DNA of 64,000 bases from Clitopilus passeckerianus (lineage: Eukaryota > Basidiomycota > Agaricomycetes > Agaricales > Entolomataceae). The position numbers and the translations under genes were made by a program. Location: the NCBI GenBank assembly GCA_944990035.1, contig CALYLX010000054.1:248001-312000 (forward strand), given 5' to 3'. This document shows, one piece after another, positions 45,802 through 57,279 of this stretch; within the stretch, counting starts at the first letter, position 1; each line of letters starts with the position of its first letter. The notes under the pieces were generated by a model. That model did not search any database. It had not been told where the DNA came from and was given only the letters and a program-made list of their open reading frames with translations.

Positions 45802-47443
45802 CGTGTGGTTCGAGGTCCAAGGCAGGGTCACTACCATGGTCTTATTTCTATGTTTCGGTATCTCAGGTCTGAATGTTTCATATAGGGTCATCGTAAATAC
45901 CCTTATTTGTAGAATGGTACTTGTTCCCTGTATTCCGAGCCTGTTCTCTTTGATCTTAGAATAGGAAGGCCGGAGAATCAGGGGGAATACTGGTGATTCA
46001 ATAGCTTCAATTCACGGAGTCGACTGCTATCTACGTTACAGAACGTGAAGAAGACGTTCTTCTTGGGGTAGATATTTCCTCTTCTGTTGTTCGGCTGCTT
46101 ATTAGAGTCGGCGTGAGCTGCCATAGATGCAGCTCTGAACTCGGTGATCGCAACCCGTATCGTGATATTGCGCAGAATTGGGGAAGAGTGACTTCTTCGA
46201 CTCTGAACTCGATGATATGCTGTAGTCCTTCACCTGACAGAATTGTTTGAATTCGTCGATATGTCTTTTTGGACTCCTCAAACTGGGCGAAACCCAGGTA
46301 CTCGACAGGTTGGATGGAAAAACCCTTTTAGGGAAAGCGCACTCCAGATAACAGGATATCAAGTCAGCTGAGACTCCAGACCCGGGTGGTCAACAATCTT
46401 GCTCCGTCGAATAAAGTATGGAATACAGTATGCGGCAAAGATATGTCGAAAATCTCAAAATGCCAGAACTGACCAGATCAGCTCTGGATCGTCGGATCTG
46501 CATAACCATTTTCTCCAAGCCTCTAGACGTTGTGCAATGCGTTAGGTTTGCTCGGGTTGAGACTACATTATAAGGGCCAACGGAGGCTAGAGAAATGATT
46601 CGTTGTCTGCTAGATTCTGCCAGATGCTGGTCCAACAATCCAAACCAGATCAGGCACTATTGGAATTTCTGACATATCAGAATTGTGTGGGAGTGGCAGA
46701 CGCACTGTAAGGACAGCTGGACTCATCGACGTGATGCTTGTTCTGAAAAAACCTTCTTGATCGTTGAGTCGGGGGTTCAAATGGATCTGGTTCGGGCCGA
46801 TGGGAGGTTAATAGAAGATGGCTAACAATCTGAATGCTATCGATATCAAATTAATCGCCGCCCATTCAAAACAGTCTAGTGGTGCAACGATTAAGCGTCG
46901 TTCGTCGAAGTCCAGTTCGGGCCTGACCTATGATTGATTGGACGAAAATTCAGCCCGTATCGATTACTAGGCATTATTGAAGTGGAACACTCGATTACCA
47001 GTTCTTCGACGGACTACGAATCTAGGGTCTGTCTGGCACTCAAATATCTTCGGAACCTAACTAGAAAGCAAACCGGCCACGCCTGCTTCGAACGCTCCAG
47101 AAAGGTGCCCACCATGAAGGCTATTCATCTTATCAGCTACATGTGGCTCGTGCTGTGTTCGTCGAGCATAACCATAGAATTATATTTTCAATGATCTATA
47201 CATCGCTACAAGCTACGTTAAGTGTTATCTACGGTGTGTCCCAATTCTCATTAAGTCCCATTTTAAAATAGGACCCGACTCCCTCTTGGATTTCATTTAG
47301 CCCTTAGTCTTTGTACCCAAATGGTTAGTTTACGAGTCCGCCGACTTCTGTGGTAATTACTATTGTAAATGTCAGACTCATCACCATGTGGTCAGAATTA
47401 TCACCTGCGCACTTCGGAGTCCTAAAACCTTAGGTCGATCGTG
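45802..47443. other. No recognised gene; one tRNA-like repeat
   Basis: Only the family V element at 46874-46928 is supported. Nothing else on either strand looks like an exon I can name. Confidence 0.45.
46874..46928 (+). repeat. tRNA-like element, family V
   Basis: Begins GTCTAGTGGTGCAACGATTA, the best-kept 5' half of the family, followed by AAGTCCAGTTCGGGCCTGA as a short T-arm. The 3' acceptor strand is missing. Confidence 0.5.
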
Positions 47444-47448
47444 TATAA
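47444..47448 (+). promoter_or_regulatory. Possible TATA box of the terpene synthase
   Basis: TATAA within GTGTATAAGTAG, 65 nt before the ATG at 47513. Confidence 0.4.
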
Positions 47449-47512
47449 GTAGATTAGTCGAACGTAAATTCTTCCCTACTCCAGTACATCCACTCACTCA
47501 CATACATAGACA

Positions 47513-48637
47513 ATGAATTCGCCCTCTTTGAACGTCTTCGTCGACAAACCAAACTATCACTATCGCCTTCGGCACAGGCTTCATCCCAAACACGACGAGA
47601 TCGGGGCCAAAGTTCGAGAATACTTTGAAACGACCTGGCCGTGGCCCTCCGACGCAGCTAGAGCCAAATATGCGAGCTACGACATCGAGTTCTGCTTTCT
47701 CACATATGCTCCTAATGCCCCGGACGACCGTGCGGAGGCCATGTCCATCTTTTTTAATGTCATCTGGCTTCTCGATGATATATTGGAGAACGCGCCTGCA
47801 ACTAAGGAAGGTTATGCAATATACGATTTAACCTACAACTGTTGAGCTCTTTATTGCAGGCCAGGGACCTCGGAGATCGTACTTGCGACGTTTTCTCGGG
47901 TAAAAGGACCCCGGATGATACCAGCATCATCGATGTCATCTTCGGCCAACTTCATACACTCATGTTTGACCCAAAGCATGAAGCTCTGCAGGAGACGGCT
48001 CGCGCTCTGATCGACGAGACCTGTCGTTTTATCCGAGCAGCTGGAAATAAAGATGACAGAAAGAAGACCATGAACAAAAATATTGACGACTACATTGCAT
48101 ATCGTATCAAGGACGTGGGTGCAGGGTAAGGACTCTCGTCGCCTGGTATTTTGCCTACATTACTCACTCTATGGAACATCTAGTCTAGGACTCTACGCCA
48201 CTCTTTGGGCTGAAGGAATTGTCGTCCCATCACACATCTTCTCGGGCGTCAAGTACGAGCAACTCCTTAAAATTATTTTTTCCTACGTGGCTATTGTCAA
48301 TGACTGGTACTCGTTCCGCTGGGAAGCCAAACCATTACTCGACAAGGGTGTTTCGGCCTTCGACTCCGACCAACCAGGCAACTACATTCTATTCAACACG
48401 CTGGCCGTGCTTATCCAGTGCCACAGGATGACGCACAAGGAAACAGTAGACGACATCGTGAGGCGGCTTCGCCTCTATGAAGACCAGTTTTTCTTGGTCA
48501 TCGATGAAATGAAAGTAGTTTATTCAGATTCTGCAGACGACCTGGAATTTATCGAACGGTTATCGACGACTTTGGAATTCTGCCTGGGTGGGAACGTTTA
48601 TTGGTCGAGCGTATGTAGGAGATATAACCGGTTGTAG
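47513..48637 (+). CDS. Class I terpene synthase (sesquiterpene synthase type)
   Basis: Expected to ionise and cyclise farnesyl (or another prenyl) diphosphate with magnesium. Three exons (47513-47810, 47876-48125, 48184-48637) give 333 residues, a normal length for fungal sesquiterpene synthases. Seen: the aspartate-rich motif DDILE (in NVIWLLDDILEN, about residue 90), a mid-part MNKNIDDYIAYRIKDVGAG followed by LGLYATLWAEG, the NSE triad NDWYSFRWE (Asn, Ser, Glu all present), and the C-terminal WSSVCRRY resembling the usual RY pair. The first intron must end at CGGAG (47875) to keep the frame; the stronger-looking TTGCAG at 47859 shifts into a stop. Product cannot be told. An intact NmrA-like gene lies 1.7 kb upstream and a broken one 1.3 kb downstream. 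Confidence 0.85.
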
Positions 48638-49009
48638 AGACACTGAATTGCTAGCTCTTGCACTTTTGTCGGACCCGTTGGTACTCGATAGTCATACGCT
48701 TAGATGTAAGAATGCCACGAAACTATTCCAACTCACACTTTCACTCCAAGCTTAAGATTCCTCTTTGAAGGTTATCCCCGCCTGTGGGGTTTCGGTTATT
48801 TATACGAGGTCAAACAGAACTAGGTGAAGTGAAACCGACTCAGTCAGATAGGGCGTATGCAGCATTATCACGCACGTTACTACTCCTGCGCGTGATGTAC
48901 CGCCAGCAGTGCTTGAGGAGGAAACGGAGGTGGCAGTTGAGAAATTGCGGCTTCCGAAAGTCTATTCTTCGCTGACCCGGACATATTTCCAATAATCCCC
49001 GAGGTCCTT
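48638..49009. other. No recognised gene
   Basis: This short stretch follows the terpene synthase stop. It likely holds its 3' untranslated region and the edge of an F-box/LRR-like relic. Confidence 0.4.
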
Positions 49010-49310
49010 ATCACTGCATGTGTGAGGTGATTTGAGCGGGAGGAAGGGCCCGAAATGGCGGCAGTCGAGTTTGCCACCTTGAATAGTGAGTGTTTTGAAG
49101 TGGGTTATTGCGGAGGTGGCGGTGGGCTGCGGTGAGGTTCGGAAGAGGCTTGTTTGGCGACATGAGATCTTAGGATGTGCACTGTTCTACCTCTGACGGA
49201 GATACACGAAATGCTAAATGCATCGTTCAGACTGCTCAGACCATTTTTCGGTTTTCAGATGGCGCAGGCCAGGAAACAATCTCAGAGAGAAACTTAGCAT
49301 AGGCCGCCGC
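49010..49310 (-). pseudogene. Relic of the F-box/LRR-like family
   Basis: On the minus strand, one frame reads FKTLTIQGGKLDCRHFGPF and LPLKSPHT, matching the exon 4 start of the local family (LESLTIYRSFLDCRDLKF, LIPLTSPPA). About 170 nt upstream of it on the same strand, LRLFPGLRHL matches the end of exon 2. The rest is lost. Confidence 0.6.
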
Positions 49311-49959
49311 GTTGCGGTGAAGTCGAAGGGAACTACTACTACCGCACGTCCTCCGAAACGCTCCAGAAGGACACAATAGAGACATTCGGGCGTCTACCAA
49401 ATTAAACCACCCAAAAATTGGTCATCACACAGTACTCTGGGAGACATAGGTTCAATACCAAGCCTGCTCAGACTTTTGGCGAGTCGCCGAATGGCGCATA
49501 TGAATTATGAACCCTTGGCGCTCCCGGTCAAACTGACCAGACATTTTCTTTGCGTATTTTGCAATAAAGGACTGCCTCCGATTTAACGCTCAGTCTGATC
49601 CTCCAAATGTCTGTTGGAGAGTTCCGTGAAGAAGTGGCTACAGCCTGAGCCTGTGCGGTCGCCTCAAAAGACCCACAACCATGATCTACACAATGGTAAC
49701 CAACGCGGCTTGGCTTGATCCGCTTCGACTTGGTTTTTCTCGCATGCATTGGCCGGTTGGAATTAGGTGTTGACTCGATGAAACCTACGAGGGCTTGAAA
49801 CGACCGTCGCCTCGACCGTATATACAAATCCTTCTACCTCCCAGTTGCTTCCAATGTACTCAGTAACGACCATCTATCTTACGCTCCCTCAATTTATCAC
49901 CGTAACTCGACCGATCCAAGAATAGATCGACACCTGCCGCTCTTCTCCTCTCTAACTAT
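49311..49959. other. No recognised gene
   Basis: No supported exon on either strand before the broken NmrA copy. Confidence 0.45.
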
Positions 49960-52470
49960 CAAGAAAACACTCCTCGTGACAGGTGCGATAGGCCACTAAT
50001 TTTGCACAGCTCTCATCCATTCTCTCTTAGCTTCCTCTCCCTCTTCCTCAAATGCTTTCCACATTCTCGCTCTGACATTCACTGGCACCCCGTCCTCTCC
50101 CGCCACTGTAGACCTCCGCTCGAGGTACCCAGAATCATTCCTGACCGTCGTACAGGGGAACTTGGATGAGGAGGGGAGTGTGAGGAAGGTTTTCGCCGAC
50201 GTGAGGGAGCGTAAGGAGGAGGAACGGAGAGAAGGGAAACGCATTTGGGGTGTGTTCTGCGTGCTTCAATTTCCTGGGTTGGGGAAGAAGGCGGATGGGG
50301 AGGAGAGGCAAGGCAAGGTTCGTTCGTTCTCTGTCTTTGTTTTTTCCTTCCTTCTCCTACTTTACATTTGCTAACATGATATATATACTCAGTTCCTCGT
50401 AGACCTCGCACGCGAATTCCACATCCAGCACTTCGTATTCTCGTCTGTTGAGGGGGGCGGGAGGTGCATGATGACCAGGCGGTGCTGGATCGACTGGCGA
50501 AGATTAGGATTAAGAGGTATTTGAGGGAGGTGAGAGGGTTGAATTGGACGTGAGTCGGTTGCATTAGTTGCGGTTTTGCTCGCCTAACAAAGCTCTACGC
50601 AGGATCCTCCGCCCGGGATTCTTCATGGAGAACTTTGAGGGCACGATTGGGATGGTTACGGCTGGGATGTTGAGGAAGGGGTTGGGGAAGGAGACAAAGT
50701 TGCAGTTGATCGTGAGTGTGCTCTTTCTCTCCCATGTTTCTTCCATTTCCTTCCCTTCCGTTGTCCTCTCGTTTCCTTTTGCGTTAATGCTCCTTGTTGT
50801 TTCCATCATCCTTTTCTTCCCTTGACTGCCCGCGTTCCCGGCGTCTTTGGACCTCATCCAACTTGGCGTCTTCCCTGCTCCACCTCGATCCCGTTTCGTT
50901 TCATTCCAAGCTGCTGTACTCTCCATGTTACCTTGTCAACTCCCGCACCATGCCTCTTCTACTTCCTTGGCTCGATGGCCTTTTTTTCGTCCTTCACACT
51001 CCTTCCTTTCTTGCCATTCGTCTCATACCTCGCTTTTGTGTTCCTTGTTTACCCCACCTTTGCCTCGCTTGTTCAAATTCCTCCGGTCTCTTTTGACCCT
51101 CGAAACACACTTTCTCCAGGCTCTTCGCCGCTGACTCTTCTACTCCCTTCAATAACCTTACATTGCCCCTGCATTGGCCTCGTTCATTGACATACTCCCC
51201 TGGGTCCCATCCATTCCATTCTCTAGGCTCTTCAGAGCCCATTTCACATCAGCCTCTCTTTGCTTTATTTTGGTTCGCTGATACCCTTGTTTCATTTTCT
51301 TCTTTCGTTTGCGCGCGTCTCGCCCTCGGTTCTTTTCACTTCTTTCCACCATGATCATTCTCCTCCTTTCCTCGCTATCTCGGACACCTACTGACATCTT
51401 CCACGCAGCCTACATCCGATATCGGCCTCGTGGCCTCGTCGATCTTCCGCAACCCTACACCATACGTTCATAAAGTCCTCGTCGTGGTGGGGGATACGTT
51501 GACACTGGAGGAGACAAAGGACAGCTATATAAAGGGAAGTGGAGGGACGAAGATGCCGGCTCTCGGGGGATGGTTGAGTGGGATGTTGATAAGGGGGAAT
51601 GGGTTTACAAGGGATTTGTGAGTTATTGCTCCCATCTAATCCTGCTTCCTTCGTGTTTTTTTCGTCCACATTCTTTCCTTGGCACCTTTCTCCCGCCGCT
51701 TCGAGCTCGACTTCTCTCGTCCTGCTTCATATTACCAATATTTCCTCGTGTCGCCAGCTGGTATCGGGGCACCACTAAGGATGTTTCGGCTTCCTTGGCT
51801 GTCAGGTCTTACGGACAAGACGAGATGATACATTTCTTTCGGTGCTCAGAGTCCTGACGGGGCTCGTAAATGCGTTCTTCATTCGCTTTCTCTATACCTC
51901 TCCCTCCATTCCTTTTATTCTCGTGGCGGAGTCATTCGCGTCCAGGTTCTTACTCTCAAGGTTCGCTTGGCCTTGCTCATTCTACTCCCACACCATAGCA
52001 CACTGCCCTGACCAGAACTCGAATACCATCTACTTCGTTGTCTTCTTTGACTCCCGGACTCATTACTCCGCTGTTTCTTTATTTTCTGCACCTCACGGAC
52101 CTGGGCGGGTCATCACGTTCTGCACTTTCTTTTCTTCGCCTTCTGATCTCGAGCTACTTATGACCGACGCTAACCTCTTCCTTTCTCCTTCCACAGGATC
52201 AAAGACATGGAACGCGTCAACAGAAACCTACATGACTCGTCACAAACGCACCCATCCTCAAAGGGTTGGCGCTTACCAAGCAGGCGACTGAAGCAGAAGG
52301 AGGGCCGGGGATGATGACTTTCGAGGAGTGGGTTAGGAGGAGGCATTTGAGGAAGGAAGGAAAGTAAAGAGGAGGAAAGGGAGAAGAAGAGGCGGAGAAG
52401 AGGGAGATTCGGAATGGGGTTAGTTTTGGAGGGTTGGCTAGGGGGAAGATATACACTGCCTGGGAACACA
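49960..52470 (+). pseudogene. Broken NmrA-like gene, second copy
   Basis: Same exon and intron layout as 43198-45801, but damaged. The start region reads KKTLLVTGAIGH then a stop in place of the second part of GxxGxxG. Around 50450-50465 a one-base loss shifts the frame before HDDQAVLDRLAKIRI. In the last exon, after RVNRNLHDS, the frame breaks again and stops. Between, well-kept pieces remain: VQGNLDEEGSVRKVF, FCVLQFPGLGKKADGEE, RILRPGFFMENFEGTIG, TSDIGLVASSIF and MPALGGWLSGMLI. Long C/T-rich introns are also retained. Three independent lesions make expression of a full protein unlikely. Confidence 0.85.
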
Positions 52471-53061
52471 ACTCTCGGCGGTGGGGTTGAGGTCGTGGGT
52501 GGAAGCGGCGATGGGATGCCAAGCTCTCTCACCAGAAGTGTGGATTCGATATCCGAATTCTAGATGAGGACCATGTCAACGCGTGTAACGCCCTGATCGC
52601 CTTGCACAAGGACTCTGGACATGGAGTAGTTTCTGATATCCAAGCCCTGTATGAAGTACCAGACATCAAGGGTAGATGGGCGCTGGACATCAAAGAATGA
52701 GAGGCATAAGCAGGCACTGAACATTGAAAGGAGGGTGTATCCACAGATGGCACTGGGTATGTACTGTTGAGGCAGAAACGGTCAATGCATATAGTCTTGG
52801 TCATCCTTCATAGTAAAGCAAGTCAAGGAAAAGCAGAAGAAAGAGCGAGATAGTGAGATAAAACCTGAAAATCATAAAAATCACGTAACCAGATAGGCCA
52901 GTCTCAACAACCTGAAGCTCAATATTGATGGTGAACGACAAGATTGCTCGGGAAGATATCCTTCTGCCACCTGCCCTCATCCATGAGTTTTCCATTCCAA
53001 CACCCTTCATTGGGTGTAGTCAATCAGAGCAGGGTTGTCGTAGAGAGCTTTGACTAGGAAA
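52471..53061. other. No recognised gene
   Basis: No supported exon on either strand. Confidence 0.45.
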
Positions 53062-53753
53062 TTAAGAGTTCAAGGGTTGTTTATTGTCGACTTCTTTTGT
53101 TATCCTTCCCCCAATAAGATTGAACATGTTGTTACGCGCTGTCAGTCGTTCGGCACCCATAATCGTGTTGTTTCGACTGGGTCTACCCAATGGTGTGGGG
53201 TCATATATCTCCATTCCACCCGTAAGCTTACGCCAAGCCTCTGCCCTACTTCTGGCAGGGTCACTTCTGGCAGGGCCAGATAGTATGAGGCTGTTCCGCA
53301 AAGCTTCAAGAGTGGGCAAAGTCGTGTCCCGCAGAAAGCCGTCATTGCGGTATGGCGACAGAAGATGGTCCGTTAGAATGGGTGCGGATGGAGAGTCGCC
53401 ATCATTGAGCTGTAGCGCTGGTGTGGGTGATAGAGCCGCTCTTTCCTTCCCTTTGGAGTCCTCCTGTGATTGTCTTTTGCCCAAACGAGGCGCAGTTGGC
53501 CGGGGTTCCTGTGCGACTGCAGCAGGCTCAGGTTTTGGTGTTTGATGTTCTGCAGATCTACGTCATCGCGAATTTATTTAACATCAGCCAACGTACCATA
53601 GAACAGAATCTGCTGCCCATCCTCCGTGTGCGTGCCTGGGCGCGGAGAGGAGTCGCTGGGAAGGTCCTCTACAAGTTGATATATGATTGAATAGAAGCGA
53701 AAATCCGGCTGCCGGTTCATTTCGGTGCCATGGCTGATCAAGAGAGGTGGCAT
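53062..53753 (-). CDS. Small hypothetical protein, low complexity
   Basis: Two exons (53597-53753, 53062-53549) give 214 residues from MPPLLISHGTEMNRQPDF. Seen: a short folded-looking start (FRFYSIIYQLVEDLPSD), then a Pro/Ser/Lys-rich part (EPAAVAQEPRPTAPRLGKR) and a tail with DDGSP-like and Arg-rich segments. No family is recognised. It starts only 32 nt after the stop of the ubiquitin-like gene on the same strand, so it could also be the 3' part of that transcript, but the joining splice I tried (acceptor CTCAAG) gives an immediate stop. Treated as a separate gene with limited confidence. Confidence 0.4.
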
Positions 53754-53784
53754 TACCTTGAGTCGACGAGAGTGGGAGTACAAA

Positions 53785-55124
53785 TTAAGGTTTTACGCAC
53801 GATGATTGATCTCGACCAAGTTCAGGATTCTCTCCACCAACTTCTATTTGATCTTCAAGCTCCAGGGGCTGAGTGTTGAAGCTTAGATTACATCGAAGAC
53901 TAAGAAAATTAATGTGCCGATTAATGTGCCTTCAGACAACTAGTCCTTTGAGGAAAAAAAACAAATGATTCACCAATCCATATAGTTCTCGGAGGATCCA
54001 TCCACTGTCTTGTCACTGTGGTTGCACCTAGGACAACGATGGACACCGGTATGGGCGCTGCAGTCGAACGTCCGCTCAGCTCGTCGACGACTTAGTCTAA
54101 TCCCAAGCTGAAGGCTGTCTCCGTCTTGAATGGCTCTCTCCCAATGGTCGGGGCGAATAACTTGGAGGCCTTGTTGTCTAAGAACTATGAATCCTTCCGA
54201 TGCAATGACATGTTCTGCAGGGCCTCCCTGGAATTTGAGGCGAAGAATACTCAAGAAAACCTACGGTTTCACCATTAATTTATCGGATTGACAATGAATG
54301 AACATGCTTGTATCTCACCGGCCTGTTGAGACATAAATCCTGTGGCAAGGACCATTGAACTCCAAAGAAGTCACTGATTTCGATCTGATGGTCGAGGACC
54401 CTCCTGCCCAAGCAGGGAAATATGGACTCGAAGCTCATAGAAACAAATTAGGAGGTTAAAGGGTGCTCAGGGTCTTGGTAGGACTTACAGGAGGGCGTGA
54501 GCCCTATGTTGAGAATTAGCCAACTCCCCTTGTAGTCTTCCAATAAGGTATTTCACGTAGAATAGCCACCAGAAGTAGTACCACAGAAACCCCAGAAAGA
54601 CTTGTACTCCATTCCTAATAATTGGTTGTTGATCCAGATGCCTATAATCTGTCTGTTTCTTGCTTGTAAATCCGGTCAGAAGCACTTCCATGTAGCTGAT
54701 TTCAGCCAGCAAGCGTCTTTGATGTGATTTTCCTGTTGGATGGCCCTCTTGGATGCAGCTAAGTATATATGGAATTGTCTTTTCGTTTATTCCGTTTAGA
54801 GTTTTGACCAATTCTTCGTACTCCAGGGGAGATCCAGACTTCAGTTGAAACTCGTCAACAAGTTCCTTGACGCTCTTTTGGAGGCTGTCCATCGTGAGGA
54901 TTATATCTCCAAAATAATCCGTGTCCAGGGATCGAGGGACTTTTGCGGATCGGAGCCCTGCGTATTAAAACGTGAAGTGTTCAGCATTACGCCGTTCAGA
55001 CCCTCTGAGAGGCTGACACACCTCCCTGACAGCCGGAATTCTCGAATCTGAGGCTGATAACATTGTTTGTGTATGACCCCGAGACAGTAAAGTTCGAATT
55101 CTTGATCTCCTGAACAATGGCCAT
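53785..55124 (-). CDS. Ubiquitin-like-domain protein with C-terminal zinc ribbon, copy C
   Basis: Five exons (55022-55124, 54489-54957, 54319-54433, 53974-54260, 53785-53899) give 362 residues with consistent phases. Seen: start MAIVQEIKNSNFTVSGSY, a helical region (ELVDEFQLKSGSPLEYEEL) with a very hydrophobic stretch VQVFLGFLWYYFWWLFYVK that may insert in a membrane, the ubiquitin-like core ISDFFGVQWSLPQDLC, FLSILRLKFQGG, FIVLRQQGLQVIRPDHW, ERAIQDGDSLQLG, and a split zinc ribbon CPRCNHS ... WCLRCNLSF. Intron positions equal those of copy B, which supports both models. Protein identity to copies A and B is low, so this is an old paralogue rather than part of the recent duplication. The exact 3' end is uncertain (TAA at 53785, or splicing at GTGCGT). 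Confidence 0.7.
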
Positions 55125-57279
55125 GGTGAGTCGAAAAGTCAGACGGCGTCACTGCTAGATCGAGGCAGACTTCTGGAACTGATATGGTAGCAAGAGGTAG
55201 GGCGGAGTTCAAACAAACGCTCTAAAGACTGTTGTTTACTAAAGCACTTCGTTCCTAATATCAGCTCGTCCACTACTCTTGCTGACGGCCTAGTCTCCAA
55301 ACGGAACTTCTGAACGTCACAACGACTGCCGGCCCCTCAGCCTGGTGGGGTTGCATGCCAGCCGTTACGAACGACTGAATGGAAAGTTGATAAAAGGGCA
55401 CCGGTCCCGTGGTATGTCAAATCGCGAATATGAGGCAAACAGTCCAAATTACGCTGTTCATTTACCAGAGGACAACGAGCTAGTGATATTTTCATATAGA
55501 GCGATTCGAATGTAGATAAAACTCCCAAGCCATTAAATTCATCCTGTACCTAAGAGAGCTCGATCGATCTGGAAATTACCTGATGATGAAGGGAAACTCG
55601 CTGGGTTCAATTGTACCCAAGAAATTGTTTGAAAAGGTCACAAAAATAATTCGCGCTCGAGAGTGCCAAATTGGCAAAAGTAGGGTAACGGGTCACCCAC
55701 ATTCCACCCATGAAAACCAGCATAGAACTCAGAGTTTTGCAGTGGAAAGCGTTATATAATAAAGTAAGATGCTATATAAGGGTGCAATAACCAGAGTTAC
55801 CTGACGAAAAGAGCAGTCGGGGTGGCTTGGATTGGCCCGTATATGCTGAAAAAGTGATTCTGAGCGACGAAATCTTGTACTGGTCGCCGATCGCTCGCAA
55901 AGCATGGCTAATTAGGGCATTATATATGTCCAGGTCATGTTTTGGGCGGCGCCCCTTGGCTCCAGATGGGGTACACATCTCAGAGTGCACCCAATTTGTC
56001 GAGCAGGAAGCTCCAAATCAATTGGGTCACTGTGACCCGCCCAAATTCAAGCACCGTGGACTTAACATGTGGCCACATTTTACCCGCGTCTTACACCCTC
56101 GTATTTCAGCTCCAGAATGCGGTTAAAAACAAGGGCGTATGTGCTATGGCGAATGACCTGTTGGGGTGCGTGACCCGTTACATTATCCACATCAGTATTT
56201 GATTCCCTTAGAACATACTCATCAGGATCTATTTTATAGGTACTGACCGAGTCTCGCAATTTTACAAATGCCGCATCCTTCATATCCACTCGATGACTTC
56301 TGCGCCGGCTCGTGTAACTGAGAACATGGCTCTTTTCTGGAGAGTCTTGAGGACGTTTGGTTTGATTCTATCTCTGGCCTTTGGACTGGAGGCGAAGATA
56401 ACCAGGGAGCGCGGCGTTTGTCTGATGGATACTCTTTTTCTGAAGGCTCTACTTTTTTTCTGTATGTCGTAGGGTAGAATTTAATGTATTCGTTCGAATC
56501 GGAATCTAAATACAGGATCTACAATATGACTGGATATTTTCCTGCACATGAAGAAATTAGTGAGTTGCGCCATTCTTCATCAAATGCATGTCCTTTAATT
56601 TCTATGGTCTGCGACAAGGCAAATCTGAGGCCTCGTAATCACGCATTCACGGTACGGCTGTGGATAATGCAGAGGAAGGCACTATACAGAGGGAAGGCTC
56701 GGTTTTTCCTCATCTTCTCAACATCCAATCTCATCTCTCTAATCCTCCTCTAAAACAGATACCCACCGGGTCTATATATTGTCCAAGGGTTACTCGTCGT
56801 AACGAGGAGGCTGTTCTTTGGTTGTAACCCCTACTACTATATTCACGATACCGATGCCTAATCACATAGAAGTACCAACCCATCATCACGAATAGGATTT
56901 CATCGATCGTATCAAGCACGACACAAGCGGACGTATAGTACTGTATGCTGCGTGAATTCCAGACAAGAATCGATGCGACGACGAGAAAGCAACGGGGAGA
57001 CGAAGTGGTGCGAAGCTGGGATGAAGAAGCCAAACAAAAAAAAAACAAAAAAGCCCTACTACTCAAGTACATATAGCAAAAAGCGTATCATGACAATAAC
57101 GAGCAAGAGTAAAGACTGTCATGAAATTGAAGATCGAATCAATAACAAAAACAGTGAGCAGCTCGAGTCAGGATGATAGGTAAAAAGCCGAATGGTCTAA
57201 TGAGTGAAGACTTCACGGCGGGCATGGGACCAGTCGTAACTGAACACAACCCAAGGTCGAACCTCCCAGCACGCTCTCC
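55125..57279. other. Mostly empty; one F-box/LRR-like shard
   Basis: Near 56085-56125 on the plus strand a frame reads ASYTLVFQLQNAVKN, like the exon 2 start of the local F-box/LRR-like family (GVYTLVFQLNLLHH). Two minus-strand open frames (55772-55990 and 56080-56289) look vaguely coding, but I could not join them or name them. The rest shows nothing. Confidence 0.4.
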
